Assembly (NCBI RefSeq): GCF_002288925.2
Contig: NW_022098043.1
Location: 9,993,489-10,057,488, forward strand
Direction of reading: 5' to 3'
Length of the DNA: 64,000 nt
DNA from: Delphinapterus leucas
Taxonomy: Eukaryota > Chordata > Mammalia > Artiodactyla > Monodontidae
Shown piece after piece: positions 1-9,589 of this stretch. Position 1 is the stretch's first letter; every line of letters starts with the position of its first letter. A program made the translations under genes and the position numbers. The notes beneath the pieces are model-generated. The model made no database searches. It was not told the DNA's origin and was given only the letters and a program-made list of their open reading frames with translations.

Positions 1-78
1 GCATCTGACAAATGGGTATAAGAGTACCCGCCTCATGGGGCTGTGATGCGGCTCAGGTGAGATACTGCATAGAGCCAC
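1..78 (+). mobile_element. MIR SINE, 3' half, cut by window edge
   Basis: Reads like the MIR core and 3' part (the segment meaning 'exon-like' splice polypyrimidine is absent; the run aaatgggtataagagtacc and the following 'cctcatggggctgt' match MIR). The 5' tRNA-like part would lie upstream of the window. Confidence 0.65.
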
Positions 79-560
79 AGGATAGGGTAAACAGTGAGCT
101 GGCCATATATGTCAGCCCTGACATAGATTGTTACGCATGGCACCTCCAGGACCTCATGGAGCCCCCTGCTAAGCTTTGGCTGTGAAGACCGAGCCTGGGC
201 TCTCTTGCTGGCATCTAAGTATATTGGTTGTTAAGCTCTTGGCCATGCAGTGTGTGTGGATTCTGCAGACAAACCAGCCCCTGTCCTCTGGGGGCTTTTG
301 GCCACAGGAGGGAACCTACCACGTGGGGAATGGGCAGTCCAGCTCCATCACTAAGCAGTGGCAGACAGAGACTGTTTCTCTTCCTTCCCCAAGCATGCCA
401 CACACCCCGTCCCCCCTCCCCCACAGCAGGAAGGACCCTCCCACACTCAGCAAGGACTCAGACGGTACCCAAGACATGGCCCTTCCTCCCTGCATTGAGA
501 TTGAATCGAGTCCTGCAGGTCTCGATTATAGAATTCAGTTCATTGAGCATTTGGTGATAT
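79..560. other. Unique stretch, nothing recognised
   Basis: No repeat family, exon or regulatory cluster could be recognised. A 182-codon frame runs through it but shows no domain, and overlapping frames on both strands are equally long, so it is treated as chance. Confidence 0.4.
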
Positions 561-1310
561 CCAAATCTCCCCCTTCTTTTCCCCCTGCCACCACCAAATC
601 CATTCAGCCCACTGGCATCTTTCTCCTGGATCACAGCATGGCCTCCTTCCTGCCTCCCTGCCTCCAGCTTCACTTCACCCTGCTACTAGGAAAAGACTTC
701 TACCACACCCAGTCCCTTGCTTAAAACTCTTCGATGCCTCTTCCCACCCCAATGTGTCTGTTTCAAGGGAGGGATATCCCAACCCCCTCACCTTGGACGC
801 CTCCATCAACACTTCCTCTTCCCACCTGCTCTCTGGACACACCTGCCAGCTTCATCAAGCTGCCTGCAGGTCTGGAAAGCTCTGAGCTCTCGCTCCTGCC
901 CGCAGGGCTTTGCACCTGCTGCTTGATCCGGCCACAGTGACCTTCCCTCTCCTTTCCATCACTGCACTGCTCACCTGTCACACTCTGGGAAGCATTCTCT
1001 GCCTCTGGGCTCCCCGCTGAGCTCCCATGATCCCCTGCACTTCTCCAGTGGCCAGTCTGTTTGCCTGTCTGTCGCCCCACCAGACTGTCTCTCATTCCAG
1101 GTTACGTTTCCAGTTTCCGGCACAGAATCGTGCGCGATGCCTCGTTGTGGTTACGTTTCCAGTTTCCGGCACAGAATCGTGCGCGATGCCTCGCTGTGGT
1201 TACGTTTCCAGTTTCCGGCACAGAACCGTGCGCGATGCCTCGTTGTGGAATAAATGAATTTACAGTGCACCTACGACGTGCCACTCCCCGTGTTAGGTGC
1301 TGAAAACACA
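560..1310 (+). mobile_element. L2 LINE 3' region, interrupted by a minisatellite
   Basis: The order of phrases follows the L2 3' end: a stretch near 895-960 resembling 'cagggctttgcacctgct', then 'tgcctgtctgtc...ccaccagactgt', and an ending with 'aataaatgaat'. The final part is expanded by the 49 bp tandem array at 1102-1248. The 5' part (560-880) is weaker and may be unrelated. Confidence 0.55.
1102..1248. repeat. 49-bp minisatellite, three near-identical copies
   Basis: Three head-to-tail 49 bp units start at 1102, 1151 and 1200, each beginning ttacgtttccagtttccggc. Copies differ at about one base each (tcgTtg/tcgCtg; aaTcg/aaCcg), so the array is young. Each unit carries several CpGs, unusual for the CpG-poor surroundings. 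The unit is not a multiple of 3, so it does not encode a peptide repeat. Confidence 0.97.
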
Positions 1311-1799
1311 GAAGAATAAAGCAGGGTGCCTGGCCTGTAGCATGTCAAGACTAAGCGCGGAGGAGAATGAGGCTTTACTGCCAGAGAACAGAAGTTGCAA
1401 AGGGAAGGGAATTGGTTCCAGAGAGAAACAAGCACCAGGGCTGAGGCAGCTCAGAGCAAGGGCTGACATCTTAGCAGGGCAAGGGGATTGGGGAGGATTT
1501 AGAGGGAAGGTGGTCTCTGAGGCAGGTTCAGAAGGATGGAGAAGGAGGGGCTCGTCTGCCCCTCCCAGCCTGTTCTGATCCTCTTTCCAACTCCATCTCA
1601 GCTGATCTCCCACCACTGCACGCTCCAGCCACTCCCATCCACTCGTGGAGCCCCAGCACCTCAAGCCGCCTTGCGCCACTCCGCTGGCTGACATGCCAGT
1701 TCTTCCACGGGAGGCTGCCTGGTGGTGTGGAACAGAAGTGAACCTTCATGAAGATGCTCTTGGGTTAGAACCCAGCTCCCTTCCTCTGCAGCTGTCTAC
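1311..1799. other. Unique stretch, nothing certain
   Basis: G/A-rich sequence without a recognised repeat or exon. Around 1760-1790 a short piece (gggttagaacccagctccc) recalls a MIR head and could be the left half of the MIR whose tail lies at 2240-2330, with the LTR inserted between. Confidence 0.35.
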
Positions 1800-2236
1800 C
1801 CTCAAAAGAGTGGGCAAATTGGGTTTAAGAATGCCCCCACTCCGACAACATTCATGTCCACCTGGAACATCAGAATAGGAGATCTTATTTGGAAATAGGG
1901 TCTTGGAAGATATAATCAGTTAAGATGATGTGTCCTTATAAGAAGAGGAGAGATAGAGACAGACACCCACATGAGGAATGCCACGTGGCGATGATGGAGG
2001 TTGAGAATGGAGTGATGTGTCTATAAGCCCAGGAACACCAAGCATTGCTGACAACTACCAGAAGTTATAAGAGGCAAGAAAGGATTCTTCTGTGGAGCCT
2101 TTGGAGGGAGCCTGGCCCTGCTGACACCTTGATTTCAGACTTCTCGCTTTCAAAGCTGTGAGAGAATAAATTTCTGTTGTTTTTAGCCACCCAGGTGGTG
2201 ACAATTTGTTAGGGCAGCCCCAGAAAACTAATAGGT
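1800..2236 (+). mobile_element. MLT1-type MaLR solo LTR
   Basis: The order matches MaLR LTRs: 'attcatgtccacctgga', 'cttatttggaaatagggtc', 'gtgtccttataagaagagga', 'cctgctgacaccttgattt', 'gtgagagaataaatttctgttg' (poly-A signal) and 'agccacccag', ending in '...aaactaata'. No internal region is attached, so it is a solo LTR. The left edge is approximate. Confidence 0.85.
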
Positions 2237-2239
2237 TGG

Positions 2240-2330
2240 GTGTAAGAGCCAAAAGATGGAGTTCATGTAAAATGGTTAGCACGGAGCCTGCACGTAGTAA
2301 GTGCTCAAAACACGTTAGCCCTCACTGCTT
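2240..2330 (+). mobile_element. MIR SINE tail
   Basis: The run 'gtaaaatggttagcacgg...gcctgcacgtagtaagtgctcaa' fits the 3' end of MIR. It directly follows the MLT1 LTR and may be the right part of a MIR split by it. Confidence 0.6.
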
Positions 2331-2699
2331 TTTATCAATTCAGTATACGTATCTGCTTTCTCTTCCCTCCGCCAGAAGCAGACACCTCCTGTTCTGCAGA
2401 AACAGGAATTCCTACGGCTTCCCCTACTGCCCTGTTTGCTACATCTTTCACATCCAGCTTCATCCTAAATTCCTCCTATTATTTTAAATTCCCTTATGGT
2501 CTGGGGACTTGGAAAACAAGCCAGTCGACTGTTTCTTCATAAAATCAGAGTCTCTGGGTCAAAAGAAATCTCAGAGGCCACTCCTCCAATCCTCCTCCAA
2601 TTCCTGATCGTCCTCTAAACCACAGCACTGTCCCCACAAATAACTTACACACACACATTTCCCTTCAGCTCGCCCACGGCAGGCTAATTAGTATTTGTA
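2331..2699. other. Unique stretch, nothing recognised
   Basis: Mixed-composition DNA without a recognisable repeat, exon or motif cluster. A CA-type run of four units sits near 2647. Confidence 0.35.
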
Positions 2700-3172
2700 T
2701 ATTGCAAGAGTGTAATAGACAAACATCCTGCCAGATCACATCCCTCCCATATTCAAACCCCACCGTGATTCCCACCTCCTTTGAAACAGATTCCAGACTC
2801 TGAGCCTGGCCCACAAGGTCCCCAGTGGCTGGCCCCTGACCACATGTACCCCCATGGTACCCTCCCCACAACCCTAAGCAGACCCTCTCCCCCCACCTTA
2901 AGGCTGCACTTCCTTCTGCCTGTCATTCCCTTGCCCCATATGTCTGCGGGCTTGTCACCACTCTGTTCGGCTGTCATGTCAAATGTCGCCTCCTCACACT
3001 GCGCCCCCTGACGGCCCCTCCTGTGCTGAACTCTTATCTCAGCCCCGTGAACTTGGGGAGCTTTTTCCTCTAGAGTGAAGGTTCTGTGAGGATTGGGATC
3101 CCCCAGCACCAGGACAGCAACCCCCCCCCAGGAGATGCTCAATAGATAGATGGGTGTTGAATAAATGAATTG
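2700..3172 (+). mobile_element. L2 LINE 3' end
   Basis: Follows the L2 3' order: 'ctgccagatcacatccctcc', 'cagactctgagcctggcccacaagg' style text, 'gcacttccttctgcctg', 'caaatgtcgcctcctcaca', and the tail 'aatagatagatgggtgttgaataaatgaatt'. About 470 bp, near the usual length of L2 3' fragments. Not coding. Confidence 0.85.
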
Positions 3173-3214
3173 AGTCAGTCCCCTGCACTTTGTTTTTCAA
3201 AATATGATCGCATT

Positions 3215-3390
3215 TATTTTCTTATTTTTCACAAATGCTTTAGGAGGAAGATTATCCCATTTTTCTGGCAAAAGGAGACAAAAACTGAACTTGTAATGGA
3301 ATTTGGTACAGAGGTAACCAGCCAGAGTCTATCCAGACAATAGCAAGGGGAGAAACTCAAACCCAGGTCTTCAGATCCTTACCCATCCCA
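3215..3390 (-). mobile_element. MIR SINE, diverged
   Basis: Reverse-complement MIR order with 'attatcccatttttctggca' for the core and 'aactcaaacccaggtcttc' for the tRNA-derived B-box side. Diverged, so boundaries are loose. Confidence 0.5.
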
Positions 3391-3600
3391 CCCCCCAGCC
3401 CCACCACACACACTGATTCAAACCCTAACTGATCAGTGTGATCTTACCCAGATGCTGAACCTCGGTGTGCCCCACTGCTGACTGAGTGGTGGCCTCTGTC
3501 CTCTCTGTGGCCCCAGGGCAGCCCCAGGGCAATGCTCCTGGATACTAAGGATGCTGGTAAGGAGGAGGAAGAGCCAGCACCAGCAGGGCTGACTGCATCA
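3391..3600. other. Unique spacer
   Basis: No feature recognised between two MIR fragments. Confidence 0.3.
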
Positions 3601-3604
3601 GGCT

Positions 3605-3745
3605 GGGTTCTAAGTGCTTTACAGACACACAAATTCACTGACTACTCCCATCAGCTCTGTGAGGCAGATCTTGCTCCCATCTTGCAGATGGGAAAACTGA
3701 GGCACAGACAGAGGTTAACTAACGTGTCCTGGGAAAATCAGAATG
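3605..3745 (-). mobile_element. MIR SINE
   Basis: 'taagtgctttacagac', 'ctctgtgaggcagat' and 'cagatgggaaaactgaggcac' are the MIR core on the minus strand. Confidence 0.8.
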
Positions 3746-3849
3746 CAGCCTCCCGAGGCCCAGCCCAGAGCTGTGCTCAGGCCCTGTGTGCTCATTCCAG
3801 GCAGGGCAGCACTGCAGGAGCAGGATTCCAGCGCACTCACAGAAGCCCC

Positions 3850-3990
3850 AGGCAGGGGGAACTATCCTCATTTTGCGGAGGTAGAAAAACGGGCTCCTGG
3901 AGTCTGAGCTAAGAATTCTCAGCTGGTAAATGACAGAGCCAAGGGACGAAGTCAGGACTGTTTGGATCCAAAGCGAGTGCTCGGAATGGC
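3850..3990 (-). mobile_element. MIR SINE, diverged
   Basis: 'ctatcctcattttgcggagg', 'cagctggtaaatgacagagcc' and 'gtcaggactgtttggatcc' follow the minus-strand MIR order. Confidence 0.65.
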
Positions 3991-4529
3991 CAGGCTTTTC
4001 TGCCCCCTGAAACCTGGGGGAGGAGAGACAGACACACAAGATGGAAAAGGGAAAGCCTCAGGGGGCCCCGGGATGCAGGGGAGGAAGGAAAGCTGCTCCC
4101 TGGACTCTCAGAGAGGCAGGTACCACATGCCCGGGTCAGGCAGGGCCACCGTCTGTCACACAGGCCTTCTGCCCTCGCCCCACCATCTCCCACTCCATTT
4201 CCAAGACCCGCTGAGGAAGCCGGAACCACCTACTGCCCTAAGGCCAGATGCCTAGGTTGCAAACAGATCTGAGCCTCAGAACACAGGAGGCAGGGACCGG
4301 ATAGAGCCCCAAACAGATGCCAAGTTCAAAAGAGAATCTCAGGGAAACAGCGACAAACGGGAGATTCAGCACAAAAGCTTCCAAATGACAGGAGAAAAAC
4401 AGAGCCAGATGGACCTGGCCTCCGCAGCCAGCAAAGCTGCCACAGGCGTGCTCTGCTCAGCCTGTCTGCTCCTGCATGACCGGTGAGGGCCCACCCTGAG
4501 TACCCTCTGCCCAGCCAGCCTCTGTGGGC
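3991..4529. other. Unique stretch, nothing recognised
   Basis: Purine-rich at first, then mixed. No repeat family or exon could be supported. Confidence 0.35.
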
Positions 4530-4972
4530 ACCAATCCCCTTTGCCTGCAATGCCCTCTCTATTTTACTCTGAGTCCTCCCCAGGGTCTTCAGCAAATTCT
4601 AGCAGAATCTGTTCCCACTTATGAATCCTGCTCTGGTTCCTGGGACTTCCCTCATCCTTCTCTTTGCTATTCCTCTAGGCATGTCATCCACACACAAGCT
4701 TACACTTCGATCACATCTTTCCTATGGGCACAGGACTTCGCAGTTTGCAAGGCAGCTCTTTCACATCCACTGTCTCAAGGGACCCCGATAATAACCTGGT
4801 GAGATGGTTACTGCTATTCCCATTGGACAAGTAAGGCTCAGAGAGGGCAAGTGACTGGTCCAAGGTCACACAGCTAGAAACCATGAGAGGCAGAACTAGA
4901 AGTCTGAGACTTCACTCAGTCCAGCGCCTGGCACACAGTGGGTGCTTAACAAGGAATGGGTGAATGAAAGGG
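4530..4972 (+). mobile_element. L2 LINE fragments around a MIR
   Basis: An L2-like piece ('tttgcctgcaatgccctct') begins at 4530. A clear L2 tail ('cagcgcctggcacacagtgg', 'gtgcttaacaagg...gggtgaatga') ends it at 4912-4972. The two are separated by the MIR at 4735-4910, which suggests a MIR insertion into an older L2. Confidence 0.55.
4735..4910 (-). mobile_element. MIR SINE
   Basis: Minus-strand MIR: 'ataataacctggtgagatgg', 'caagtaaggctcagagaggg', 'ccaaggtcacacagctag' and 'gaggcagaactagaagtctg'. Confidence 0.85.
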
Positions 4973-4974
4973 GT

Positions 4975-5611
4975 CCCTGAGGTTGATGCAGCCCTCCTTT
5001 TCTTCCCCCCCAGAATTTTTTCCTTCTTGGCTCCTGGAGACTCTCGGGGTCACCCCACGGTCTGAAATCCCTCTGCAGGGAAGAGAAGAGGGAAAGGGAG
5101 TTGTGTGCTCTGCTTGGTCCACTCCAATGTCATGTCAGCCCCCGGCAGGCCCGCCCTGATGCCCCCACCCCAGCTTTCCCAGCGGACTCGGCAGCCATCC
5201 GTCCGGCTCTCCCCTCAATCACAGGCCAAGATCACCCCACGATAAGGCCCAGCTGGGAGCACCTTCACCCCAGGGAGCTGGCATGATAGCCGGCCATGTT
5301 TTACAAGCTCACAAATCCCTGATAACAGCTGGTCAGTCCGCTGGCTCCAGCGAGATAAGGAAATGCCCCCCTCTCCCTCCCTCGGCCCTCACTGAGCTCC
5401 CTGCCAGGGAAGAAAGACGGCGCCAGAACATGTCTGACGAGTATCGAGTATTGCTCTGGCTCGCAGGGACCCGCCCCGCCCCCCACCGCCCTGTACAGTG
5501 GACATTACAACCTACAGGACAGGCTTTTGGTCCCACTGTGCAGATGAGAGGAGGCCAAGCGAATTACTCCTTGGTAAGGTCCTCAGCCGGCGATCGCCCA
5601 TGAGGGACTTG
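4975..5611. other. Unique stretch containing a GATA-motif cluster
   Basis: No repeat is recognised except a possible MIR crumb near 5495-5560. The middle (5239-5360) is described separately. The 5400-5500 part is moderately CpG-rich but too short and weak to call a CpG island. Confidence 0.4.
5239..5360. promoter_or_regulatory. Putative GATA/E-box cis-regulatory cluster
   Basis: Within about 120 bp of unique DNA there are three WGATAR sites: TGATAG (5284-5289), TGATAA (5320-5325) and AGATAA (5353-5358). A further GATAAG core lies at 5241. The second site abuts an E-box CAGCTG (5326-5331), an arrangement resembling composite E-box/GATA elements, though spacing differs from the classic one. 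Motif matches alone are weak evidence; function is inferred. Confidence 0.3.
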
Positions 5612-5770
5612 GGCGAATGTTTACCAAACACTTACTGTGCCCCGGGACTGGGCTAAGCCCATCACATGCACACACCATCGCACGCCTGCCTCCACTATCC
5701 TGGGGTAGGTGAGCTCACATCCTCACGCTGTGGATGAGAAACAAGGTACAGAGATGCGAACAAGTGTCTG
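5612..5770 (-). mobile_element. MIR SINE
   Basis: 'ttaccaaacacttactgtgc', 'gggctaagcccatcaca', 'gtggatgagaaacaaggtac' give the 5' to middle part of a minus-strand MIR. Confidence 0.7.
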
Positions 5771-6285
5771 CTGTAGGCTGGGCCCTGGGGACCAGACCAT
5801 GAGACGGAGAGCTGTGTGCAGTTCTTGGGGGTATTGGAGCTGGCATCTGTGGCAGGGGTGTGTGTGGGGGGGAAGAACAGGACAGAGGGGAGTGGGGCTG
5901 TGTGGGTCCGCCGGTCCCACTGGGACTCTGGAGCCAAGATGACCCTTCAGAGTTGCTCTGTATTGAGGCAAGAAGACAGGGCTCTTGTATCCCTCAAGGA
6001 GCCGTTGGACCGGGTGGTCTCTGGGGAGGTGTGACCTTGGGTTAGGCGGTGGCCTTCAAGGGCACTTCCTGCAGAGGCTCGGCTGTGAGTGGTACCTGGG
6101 GGCATGAGTGCCGAGTCACGTGGTTACCAGGTGTGAGCTGGGAGTCAAACCCAGGTCTGCCTGACCCCGTCAATCCTCAGAAGGATTACACTGGAGCATC
6201 TTGCTGAATAAACCCAGCATCCAAATTTAGTTTTCTGCTCCTTTCAGGAGATTTCTAGAGTAAGTAGGAGCTAGTTGCCTCAAAG
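5771..6285. other. Mostly unique stretch
   Basis: G-rich. A weak MIR piece may lie at 6120-6170 ('gggagtcaaacccaggtctg'). Several overlapping short frames exist on both strands; none is convincing. Confidence 0.35.
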
Positions 6286-6375
6286 TTAGAAGACGTTGGC
6301 TTCTAGGCCTGGCTCTGTCACTGCCCGGCTCTGCCACTGCCCAGCTCTGGGCCTGAGCTTCTGGTTAAATTGGGG
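6286..6375 (+). mobile_element. MIR SINE with a 16-bp internal duplication
   Basis: MIR middle ('ggctctgtcactgccc') in which the segment around 6311-6342 is present twice in tandem (ctctgtcactgcccgg / ctctgccactgcccag). Confidence 0.55.
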
Positions 6376-6603
6376 GATGAACCCCAATCCACGGATGGAC
6401 CCCATGTCTCTCTGGGCTCTGACCTTGAAGTTCTCTGTTCTGCTCCTCACCTAGGGTAATCCAGGGTGACCCAGCTTGTCTCTGACTCTTGCAGGGACCC
6501 CCACCCCCAATCCCTGCAGCAGCAGCTGGCCCATGGGAGCCACGTGTCCCCAGCCCCACAGGCCAGGCCGGGAGAGGCATCAGTTCGCCCAACCAAAGGG
6601 AAG

Positions 6604-6840
6604 TAGTTAAAGGTTAGGGTTAGTCTCGAGGGGCAGATGCCCCAGGTTCAAATCCCACCTCTGACATGTTCTAGCTGTGTGTCCTGGGATAAGTGACTTC
6701 ACTTCTCTGTGCCTCAGTTCCCACCTGGAACTGGGAACTGTAATAATGTCACCTCCTTCTTGGAAACTGGAGGAGCTAAAACTCATAAAGCATTCAGCAC
6801 GGTGCCCGGCACACAGGAAGCCCCCATGCATCAGCCATCG
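6604..6840 (+). mobile_element. MIR SINE, nearly full length
   Basis: 'ggttcaaatcccacctctga', 'ctagctgtgtgtcctggg', 'ctctgtgcctcagttccca', then 'cagcacggtgcccggcacac'. Covers B-box, core and 3' tail. Confidence 0.9.
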
Positions 6841-7066
6841 CCACCACACTGTCACCAACGGAGGATGGGCTGAGTCTCCATGCCTGGCTCTGTCCCCATC
6901 TCCTCCCCTCATGCTGACAACCTCCAAGGAAGTCCAAGCTCCAAAATGTCGTCGTTATTAACTTACCTTCACTGCTTTCTCTTCCTCTCCATATATTTAT
7001 ATTTTACTTTGGGAGGATGTGGTAAAAGGCCCCACTCCCGGCTAGCAGCTCAGCCTTCCCTGCAGT
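6841..7066. other. Unique spacer
   Basis: No recognised feature between the MIR and the 33-bp array. Confidence 0.3.
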
Positions 7067-7268
7067 GATCTAGTCCAAGGCCATATTTTACCGGCGTGCA
7101 CTAACCCAAAGGCCCTATTTCATGGGGGCGATCTCATCAGCAAGCTGTACTTCTAAGGCGGGGATCTACATTCATGGGTATATTTCGTGGCTTGAGATCT
7201 AATCATGGGGCAGTATTTCACAGCAGGGATCTAATTCCAGGGGTGTGTTTTGTGGTTGGGAGATCAGA
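7067..7268. repeat. Degenerate 33-bp minisatellite, about six copies
   Basis: The motif GATCT recurs at 7130, 7163, 7196 and 7228, with GATC at 7067 and 7262 and a decayed unit near 7099. Spacing is 31-34 bp. Each unit follows the pattern gatctaattcatggggc, then tatttca(t/c)ggc(g/a)gg. Copies are well diverged, so the array is old. Confidence 0.85.
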
Positions 7269-7541
7269 GCAGTTCAAGGTGACTCTTTCCTCCTCCTCTT
7301 CTTTTTTTTTTTAATTTATTTTTTATGTTTCAGGAAAAGTGAAAGTATCCTAGCCAGCCACAACTTTGCCAACAGTTAGGTCACTGCTAATAAAAAGTAG
7401 AGTCTTTGCTAAATGGTGATTCATCCAGCCCTCTCTCTGGTGTCACAGAAACCTTTTGGGGCATGACTGGGTTTGCAAGTTTCCTCTCAAATCTAGTCTG
7501 GACCTCCAGATTCAGTGTCCAAGCAGCACTATAATTCCTGG

Positions 7542-7629
7542 TTCCTTCCTTCCTTCCTTCCTTCCTTCCTTCCTTCCGTCCTTCCTCCCTCCCTCCCTCT
7601 CTCCCTCCCTTCCTTCCTTCCTTCTTTCC
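7542..7629. repeat. (TTCC)n / (TCCC)n microsatellite
   Basis: An almost pure pyrimidine tract, interrupted by one G at 7578. Confidence 0.97.
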
Positions 7630-7703
7630 ACAAGTGTTCTGAGTGCCTGCTTAGTGCCAAGAACTGTGCTTGGAATCACTGATCCAGCAAGATATACACC
7701 ACC

Positions 7704-7875
7704 TGTTTTGAATTGAATGTTTGTGAACCCCCAAAATTCATATGCTGAAGCTCTAACCCCCTAGTGTGATCATATTTGGAGGTGGACCTTTGGGAGGTCA
7801 TTAGGTTTAGATGCAGTCATGAGGGTTGGGGCCTCCAGGATGGGATTAGTGCCCTCCTAAGAGGAGAAAAACCAG

Positions 7876-7912
<37 letters not shown>

Positions 7913-8059
7913 CCATGTGAGGATACAGTGAGAAGGTGGCTGAATGCGGGCCAGGAAGAGGGTGCCAACCTGCTGGCACCTTGGTCTTGGACTTCAAGGC
8001 TCCAGAACTGTGAGAAATGAATGTCTGTGGTATTTGTTAGAGCATCCTGAGCTGAGACA
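7704..8059 (+). mobile_element. MLT1/MST-type MaLR solo LTR
   Basis: Starts TG and ends CA, with an imperfect 5 bp target duplication (ccacc 7699-7703, cgacc 8060-8064). Diagnostic text: 'acccccaaaattcatatgct', 'tttgggaggtcattaggttt', 'gatgggattagtgccct', 'gccatgtgaggatacagtg', 'ccagaactgtgagaaatgaa'. Carries an expanded CT tract at 7878-7908. Confidence 0.92.
7878..7908. repeat. (CT)n microsatellite inside the LTR
   Basis: Fifteen CT units, an expansion of the CT-rich tract native to MaLR LTRs. Confidence 0.95.
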
Positions 8060-8429
8060 CGACCCTTGCCATCATGATATTGCTCTATTAGGAGAGACAT
8101 ATTCAGCAAAGAGTCATAAGAGAGAAGATAGTTACAATTAGGATACGTGCACTGAAGAAAGAGAGAGGGGCTGTGAGTGTGTAGACCCCAGACCCAGCTG
8201 GGGAGGCCTCCCTTGGCAAGTGTCATGGAAATGGCGACCTGGAGGAGGGCAGGAGTTGCCCAGATGACGTTAGGTGGAGTTTGGGAGGCAGGGAGAGGAG
8301 GGAAGAGAATTCTAGGTGCTGGGAAAGGCATATGCAAAGGTTACTTGGAACCTGTTGAATCAGAGGACAGAGAGGAGACCAATGGCCTGAGCAGAGGCTG
8401 GAGAGGTAGACGAACCCAGGCTGCTGGGA

Positions 8430-8660
8430 TCATGACCCCAATCCTGACACTTCTGAGCTGGGGGCCTGGGGCCAGAGCTGCTTACCTGGATTGGGTTTCA
8501 ATGTCTTCATCTGTAAAATGGGATAATAATGCATAATCTATAAAAACATTGAATCACTATGCTGTGACACCTGAAACTAATATAATATTATAAACCAGCT
8601 ATATGCCATTTTTTAAAAGGGGATAATAATAGTACTTACTTCAGAGGATGTTGACTATTT
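8430..8660 (+). mobile_element. MIR SINE split by a short L1 insertion
   Basis: Left part ends 'tcttcatctgtaaaatggga'; right part resumes at 8620 with 'ggataataatagtacttact', exactly the next MIR text. The 89 bp between is an L1 3' end. Confidence 0.85.
8531..8619 (+). mobile_element. L1 LINE 3' end, 89 bp, severely 5'-truncated
   Basis: Contains 'cctgaaactaatataatatt' and 'aaaccagctatatgccattt', the cetartiodactyl L1 3' tail. Flanked by an 11 bp target-site duplication gggataataat (8520-8530 and 8620-8630). Confidence 0.85.
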
Positions 8661-8718
8661 TCTGTAAGCAAAGGGAAGCTACCACAGGATTTGGGGAAGG
8701 ATTGGATTAACGTTTTTT

Positions 8719-8944
8719 TATTTTATTATTATTATTATTATTTTTTTTTTTGCAGTACGCGGGCCTCTCACTGCTGTGGCCTCTCCTGCTGCGGAGCACA
8801 GGCTCCGGACGCGCAGGCCCAGCGGCCATGGCTCACGGGCCCAGCCGCTCCGCGGCATGTGGGATCCTCCCGGACCGGGGCACGAACCCGCGTCCCCTGC
8901 ATCGGCAGGCGGACTCCCAACCACTGCGCCACCAGGGAAGCCCC
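8719..8944 (-). mobile_element. CHR SINE, young copy
   Basis: tRNA-derived cetacean SINE in reverse orientation: an A-rich tail (seen as T and ATT units 8719-8751), then 'gcgggcctctcactgctgtg', ending 'ccaccagggaagcccc'. Flanked by 16 bp duplications tggattaacRtttttt (8703-8718, 8945-8960), one mismatch. The B-box appears as gggcacgaacccg. Confidence 0.95.
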
Positions 8945-8960
8945 TGGATTAACATTTTTT

Positions 8961-9589
8961 AAAGACCAGGTAGCAGGTACTTGTAGAACAGATTCCAGGA
9001 GGACAAGAAAGGAAGCAAGGGGTCCAGCTAGGATGTTGCTGAACACATTCAGGGGGAAAGGCGCTGGACTCTGTGGCTGAGGAGGCAGACAGCAGGGGGC
9101 AACTCTGTGTGATAGTAAGGAGGGATCTTTACAGGCCTTGGAGAGTGAGGGGAGGGAGGTATGGAGAATGAATTCCCAGTACCCGGCTTTAAGACAGATG
9201 GTATCCATCTTATTCCCCAATGGTTCTTTGGGAGGGAGGGAAGGATGGAGAGAGGGAGAGAGAGAGAGGGAGAGAGAGAGAGAGAGAGAGAGATTGAGAT
9301 TCTACAATCCATTTCCCAATCCTCTAGCAACTCACTGTTGGGGGAAGATTTCCAAGTCCCCCTCCCTTCATGCCCTACCCCTAATAGATTTGCCTTCCCC
9401 AAGCCAATTTGGAGCAAATCGGTCTCCCAGGTAGAGCACAGAAAGCTATGAGATGTTCCAACACAATAAGTGTTTGGGGACAGGGAATAAAAGGCTTCTG
9501 GGAGGCTCAGAAATTCTCATTTAAATATCACAGCTCATCACTCACCTTATTGTCAGTACATCTCTCTAACAATCTTGCAAAACATATAA
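8961..9589. other. Unique stretch with a purine tract
   Basis: Nothing recognised apart from the GA-rich tract at 9228-9295. Confidence 0.35.
9228..9295. repeat. (GA)n-rich purine tract
   Basis: Nearly pure purines, with GA runs interspersed by GGG; a candidate for triplex (H-DNA) formation. Confidence 0.93.

Larger units (their letters stand above)
7640..8430 (-). mobile_element. L2 LINE split by an LTR insertion
   Basis: Left part 7640-7703: 'gtgttctgagtgcctgctta', 'gccaagaactgtgcttgga'. Right part 8060-8430: 'cttgccatcatgatattgct', 'gcctcccttggcaagtgtca', 'ggcatatgcaaaggttactt'. These are consecutive pieces of a minus-strand L2; the LTR at 7704-8059 sits between them. Confidence 0.75.

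Noticed and set aside
176..724. 182-codon plus-strand open frame
   Set aside because: No recognisable domain, no splice or start context, overlaps L2-like DNA and equally open frames in other registers.
1102..1248. CRISPR-like repeat structure
   Set aside because: Head-to-tail units without spacers in a mammalian genome; an ordinary minisatellite.
5400..5500. CpG island / promoter
   Set aside because: Only a handful of CpGs over a short stretch, no flanking exon or core promoter motif.
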